Shown one piece after another: positions 5,845 through 8,355 of a stretch of 8,355 nucleotides of DNA (its first letter is position 1; the number at the start of each line of letters is the position of its first letter). The notes below the pieces were generated by a model. It did not search any database, was not told the DNA's origin, and saw nothing but the letters and a program-made list of their open reading frames with translations. Source of the DNA: Deltaproteobacteria bacterium (GTDB lineage: Bacteria > Desulfobacterota > Desulfobacteria > Desulfobacterales > UBA11574); the NCBI GenBank assembly GCA_019313505.1, contig JAFDBA010000089.1:1-8355 (forward strand), given 5' to 3'. Both the position numbers and the translations under genes were made by a program.

Positions 5845-7419
5845 ATGTTGATTACTGAGATATTAGCTCGAAATGCTCGTATATACGGCTCTGAAACGGC
5901 ACTGGTAGAAAGGGAGCCGGCAATAAACCGCCGTAGAGAGATTACCTGGAAAGAGTTTGACGACCAGGCCAATCAGGTGGCCCGGGCTCTGATAGCTAAG
6001 GGCATTACAAAAGATGACCGGGTGGTCCATTTAATGACCAATTGTATCGAATGGCTGCCTATCTATTTTGGAATACTTCGCACCGGCGCCTGGGCGGTTC
6101 CTCTTAATTTTCGCTTTGTGGCAAAGACCATCCTGCGCTGTGCTGAAACCGCAGGAGCAAAGGCCTTTATCTTCGGCCAAGAATTTATTGAGCGCATTAA
6201 TTCCATCAAACAAGATCTGGACAGCTTCGTAGAAACCTATATTTTTTTGGGTCCGGAGGAACTCAGGCCCGACTATGCTGTGTCATATCAAAATGTTATT
6301 GCAAGTCAACCCCCTATTAACCCTGAAGTTACAATAAAGATTACAGATGAGGCTGCCCTTTATTTTACTTCCGGCACCACAGGCACTCCCAAGGCAACTC
6401 TTTTGACTCATAGAAACCTTGAATTCTCCTGCTTTGTGGAAAATCTGCATCACCATCAGACCCACCGGGACAATTTCCTTTGTATCCCCCCCTTATATCA
6501 CACCGGAGCCAAGATGCACTGGTTCGGCAATTTCATTGTGGGAGCCCGAAGCGTTATCCTTAAAGGAATCGAACCCAGGTGGATTATGGAAGCCATTTCC
6601 GAAGAACATGTAACGGTAGTCTGGCTTCTGGTTCCCTGGGCGCTGGATATCCTTTTTGCGATCCAGAGCGGAGAAATGAAACTCAAAGATTACAATCTGG
6701 ATCAATGGCGGTTGATGCACATCGGCGCCCAGCCAGTACCTCCCAGTTTGATTAAGGGATGGAAAAAAGTTTTCCCCCATCACCAGTACGATACCAATTA
6801 TGGTCTGACCGAATGTACCGGGCCGGGATGTGTCCATCTGGGTATAGAAAACATGCACAAGGTCGGGTCCATAGGCTTGCCTGGTTTTGACTGGGAGATC
6901 AAGATTGTAGACAATAAGCTGAATACTGTGGTTCAGGGAGAGCCCGGCGAGTTAATGGTCAAAGGGCCGGGTGTTATGAAGGAGTACTACAGAAATCCGG
7001 AGGCTACCCGGGAGGTTTTGGTCGACGGCTGGCTGTTGACCGGCGACGTGGCCCGGCAGGACCAAGACGGCTTTATCTGGCTGGTGGACCGGAAAAAAGA
7101 TGTTATAATAACCGGAGGAGAAAACATTTATCCTGTGGAGATCGAAGACTTTCTTCAGGCCCATCATAAAATTCACGATGTGGCGGTAATTGGTCTTTCC
7201 AGCCTCCGCCTGGGAGAAATCGCAACAGCCGTGATCCAGGTACAACCCGGACAGGAACTAACAAAGGAAGAGATCGACGATTTCTGTCAGGCACTTCCCA
7301 GGTACAAAAGACCCCGCAGAATTATTTTCGGCGATGTCCCGCGTAACCCCACCGGCAAGATAGAAAAACCAAAGTTGCGAAAACAGTATGCCGGGGTGGC
7401 CGAAAGCTTTAAAATATAA
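5845..7419 (+). CDS. Acyl-CoA synthetase (AMP-forming ligase, 524 aa)
   Basis: Class I adenylate-forming enzyme: it activates a carboxylic acid with ATP to an acyl-AMP and then transfers it to CoA, in the cytoplasm. Core motifs are all present: P-loop YFTSGTTGTPKA (173-184), PPLYHTG, YGLTECTG (319-326), the hinge/ATP region WLLTGDVA (396-403) with DRKKDVIITGGENIYPVEIE (415-434), and the catalytic lysine in NPTGKIEK (Lys505). Length is normal for the medium/long-chain fatty-acyl or aromatic-acid CoA ligase group. The substrate cannot be read from sequence. The ATG at 5845 is chosen because AGGA lies 6 nt before it; the TTG at 5830 would add five residues without a better site. It diverges from the nuclease-STAND gene, and repeats of about 335 bp separate it from the gamma-carbonic anhydrase gene. 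No clear terminator follows the TAA. Confidence 0.93.
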   Translation: MLITEILARNARIYGSETALVEREPAINRRREITWKEFDDQANQVARALIAKGITKDDRVVHLMTNCIEWLPIYFGILRTGAWAVPLNFRFVAKTILRCAETAGAKAFIFGQEFIERINSIKQDLDSFVETYIFLGPEELRPDYAVSYQNVIASQPPINPEVTIKITDEAALYFTSGTTGTPKATLLTHRNLEFSCFVENLHHHQTHRDNFLCIPPLYHTGAKMHWFGNFIVGARSVILKGIEPRWIMEAISEEHVTVVWLLVPWALDILFAIQSGEMKLKDYNLDQWRLMHIGAQPVPPSLIKGWKKVFPHHQYDTNYGLTECTGPGCVHLGIENMHKVGSIGLPGFDWEIKIVDNKLNTVVQGEPGELMVKGPGVMKEYYRNPEATREVLVDGWLLTGDVARQDQDGFIWLVDRKKDVIITGGENIYPVEIEDFLQAHHKIHDVAVIGLSSLRLGEIATAVIQVQPGQELTKEEIDDFCQALPRYKRPRRIIFGDVPRNPTGKIEKPKLRKQYAGVAESFKI

Positions 7420-7459
7420 TTAATTGGTAAAAAGTATGTCCATTTATGGTTAAATAACA

Positions 7460-7617
7460 CCACGGATGAACACGAATATACACGAATATACACGAATATA
7501 CACGAATATACACGAATATACACGAATTTAAAAATAATAACATAATTCTAAACACACAAGGCATTTTTTTAGAATATTCATTTGTGTTTATTTGCGTCCA
7601 TTTGCGGTGAAATATAA
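7460..7617. repeat. Palindromic repeat module, copy 1 (158 bp, expanded)
   Basis: Begins CCACGGATGAACACGAAT and ends TTTGCGGTGAAATATAA, running directly into copy 2. Outside the tandem array it differs from copy 2 at only about four positions. It is 40 bp longer than copy 2, exactly four extra 10-bp units. CCACGGATGAACACG-type repeats occur in many bacterial genomes; this one sits between two same-strand genes and codes for nothing evident. Confidence 0.8.
7471..7527. repeat. 10-bp tandem repeat array, CACGAATATA x5 plus a partial unit
   Basis: Five perfect copies of CACGAATATA occupy 7471-7520, followed by CACGAAT. Copy 2 of the surrounding module has one full unit plus the partial. The unit is about one helical turn and is not a multiple of three, so open frames through it are incidental. 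Slipped-strand expansion is the likely origin, making it a candidate variable-number locus. Confidence 0.9.
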
Positions 7618-7735
7618 CCACGGATGAACACGAATATACACGAATTTAAAAATATTAACATAATTCTGAACACACAAAGCATTTTTTTAAAATATTCATT
7701 TGTGTTTATTTGCGTCCATTTGCGGTGAAATATAA
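7618..7735. repeat. Palindromic repeat module, copy 2 (118 bp)
   Basis: Direct repeat of copy 1 without the expansion. The arms at 7624-7645 and 7698-7719 are an imperfect inverted repeat matching at 17 of 22 positions (19 if G-U pairs are allowed in RNA) around a loop of about 52 nt, so each module could fold as a long hairpin. A third start, CCACG at 7736-7740, follows at once but breaks off into the leader of the next gene, suggesting a truncated unit or an insertion boundary. Confidence 0.8.
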
Positions 7736-7754
7736 CCACGTAGGGGATAAGATC

Positions 7755-8276
7755 ATGATACTTGAATATAAAGGTCACAGACCAAAAATTGGAAAAAACG
7801 TTTTTATTGCGCCCACAGCTACGATTATCGGGAATGTGGAAATAAAAGACGGTGCGAGTATCTGGTACGGCACTGTCTTAAGGGGAGACATGGCCCCTAT
7901 AACAGTGGGGAAAAGCACCAATATCCAGGACAACTGCACCATACATACGGATTTTGACAAACCCACAATTATCGGAGACTATGTAACCGTGGGGCATAAT
8001 GCCGTTGTTCATGGATGTATTATAGAAAACTACTGTCTTATCGGTATTAATGCCGTTGTATTAAGTAACGCATTTATAAAAACCGGCTCTGTTGTTGCAG
8101 CCGGCTCTGTTGTTAAGCATGGACAGGTTGTCGGGCCTTATCATCTTGTGGCCGGTACACCGGCTTCAATAAAAAAGGAACTTTCAGAAAGCGAGATGGA
8201 AAAACGCAAGAATACTGCTGAACATTATATCGAGCTTGCCGTTGAACACAGAGCAATAAAAAAAGCCGGGCAATAA
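7755..8276 (+). CDS. Gamma-class carbonic anhydrase-like hexapeptide-repeat protein (173 aa)
   Basis: Left-handed beta-helix protein expected to form a trimer with zinc or iron sites between subunits, interconverting CO2 and bicarbonate. The three metal-ligand histidines are present (His64 in CTIHTD, His81 and His86 in VGHNAVVHG), as are the conserved Arg43/Asp45 (VLRGD) and Gln59/Asp60 (NIQDN). Hexapeptide-type repeats run from about 10 to 130, then a C-terminal helix from about 140. The acidic loop carrying the proton-shuttle Glu of Methanosarcina Cam is absent, as in the CamH, YrdA and PaaY groups. Activity is therefore uncertain, and a CaiE/PaaY-like role in CoA-ester metabolism, suggested by the upstream ligase, is possible. 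The ATG at 7755 is chosen for AGGGG 8 nt before it; the in-frame ATG at 7710 lies inside the repeat module and would add an unrelated tail. Confidence 0.92.
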   Translation: MILEYKGHRPKIGKNVFIAPTATIIGNVEIKDGASIWYGTVLRGDMAPITVGKSTNIQDNCTIHTDFDKPTIIGDYVTVGHNAVVHGCIIENYCLIGINAVVLSNAFIKTGSVVAAGSVVKHGQVVGPYHLVAGTPASIKKELSESEMEKRKNTAEHYIELAVEHRAIKKAGQ

Positions 8277-8285
8277 CCCGGCTTT
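8262..8285. terminator. Bidirectional intrinsic terminator
   Basis: A perfect 9-bp GC-rich stem (AAAGCCGGG / CCCGGCTTT) with loop CAATAA. The TAA stop of the carbonic anhydrase gene (8274-8276) lies in the loop. Rightward, the stem is followed by AGTTGTTTT; leftward, by a run of T (complement of 8255-8261), which is the stronger tract. It can serve both convergent genes. Confidence 0.85.
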
Positions 8286-8319
8286 AGTTGTTTTATAGCA
8301 ATCCCTGAACTCGGCTTAA

Positions 8320-8355
8320 TTAAAGTTCATATTTGCCTTCCATTTCAAGAATGAA
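8320..8355 (-). CDS. C-terminal end of a convergent gene (cut by window edge)
   Basis: The minus strand reads FILEMEGKYEL and then TAA at 8320-8322. The frame is open to the window edge, and the strong leftward terminator at 8262-8285 lies 35 bp beyond the stop, just where a gene end is expected. Eleven residues are too few to name a product. The call rests mainly on context; a chance open frame of this length is also possible. Confidence 0.45.
   Translation of the reverse strand, partial: FILEMEGKYEL

Noticed and set aside
6031..7294. Minus-strand open frames of 60-121 codons
   Set aside because: All are shadows of the acyl-CoA synthetase gene.
7460..7735. CRISPR-like reading of the repeat array
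   Set aside because: The 10-bp units are contiguous without spacers, and the larger modules are two near-identical tandem copies, not repeat-spacer units; no cas genes are present.
7710..7754. N-terminal extension of the carbonic anhydrase from the ATG at 7710
   Set aside because: The 15 extra residues are encoded by the repeat module, and the ATG at 7755 has a proper AGGGG ribosome site.
7287..7778. Minus-strand frames rich in YIRVYSCIFV-like repeats
   Set aside because: The periodicity comes from the 10-bp tandem array and the repeat modules; the protein repeat arises only because 30 bp returns to frame. No ribosome site was seen.

Overview
The window looks like chromosomal DNA of a Desulfobacterota-type (deltaproteobacterial) anaerobe. 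That is an inference from three things: a ZraS/HydH-type sensor kinase behind a sigma-54 promoter, a stand-alone acyl-CoA ligase beside a gamma-carbonic anhydrase, and the style of the intergenic repeats. The sequence carries no direct taxonomic marker such as rRNA.

Layout. (1) 1-1710, minus: a ZraS-like membrane sensor histidine kinase, cut by the left edge just before its C-terminus. (2) 1711-2194: a regulatory and mobile-element region. It holds a near-consensus sigma-54 promoter (1730-1744) pointing into the kinase, two 17-bp palindromes exactly 42 bp apart (1831-1847 and 1873-1889) placed like NtrC-family enhancer sites, and a 180-bp MITE-like element (1965-2144) with 29-bp terminal inverted repeats and a 5-bp target duplication. 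(3) 2195-2611, minus: a 138-residue protein of unknown function with a TTG start. (4) 2612-2797: AT-rich DNA with two strong hairpins. (5) 2798-5626, minus: a large multidomain protein with a PD-(D/E)XK nuclease domain, a STAND-type P-loop NTPase and winged-helix modules, ending in QMSLF, which resembles a beta-sliding-clamp-binding motif. (6) 5845-7419, plus: an acyl-CoA synthetase. (7) 7420-7754: two near-identical copies of a palindromic repeat module, one of which contains an expanded 10-bp tandem array. (8) 7755-8276, plus: a gamma-class carbonic anhydrase-like hexapeptide-repeat protein, followed by a terminator usable on both strands. (9) 8320-8355, minus: the last codons of a convergent gene.

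How it fits together. The kinase and its cis sites look like an autoregulated ZraSR-style envelope or metal stress system whose response regulator would lie off the left edge. The nuclease-STAND protein appears to be a solo anti-phage or genome-surveillance gene of the Avs/STAND kind, with its own promoter, and is the best candidate here for an undescribed system. The acyl-CoA synthetase and the gamma-carbonic anhydrase are metabolic genes on the same strand, but about 335 bp of repeats separates them, so they are probably not one tight operon.
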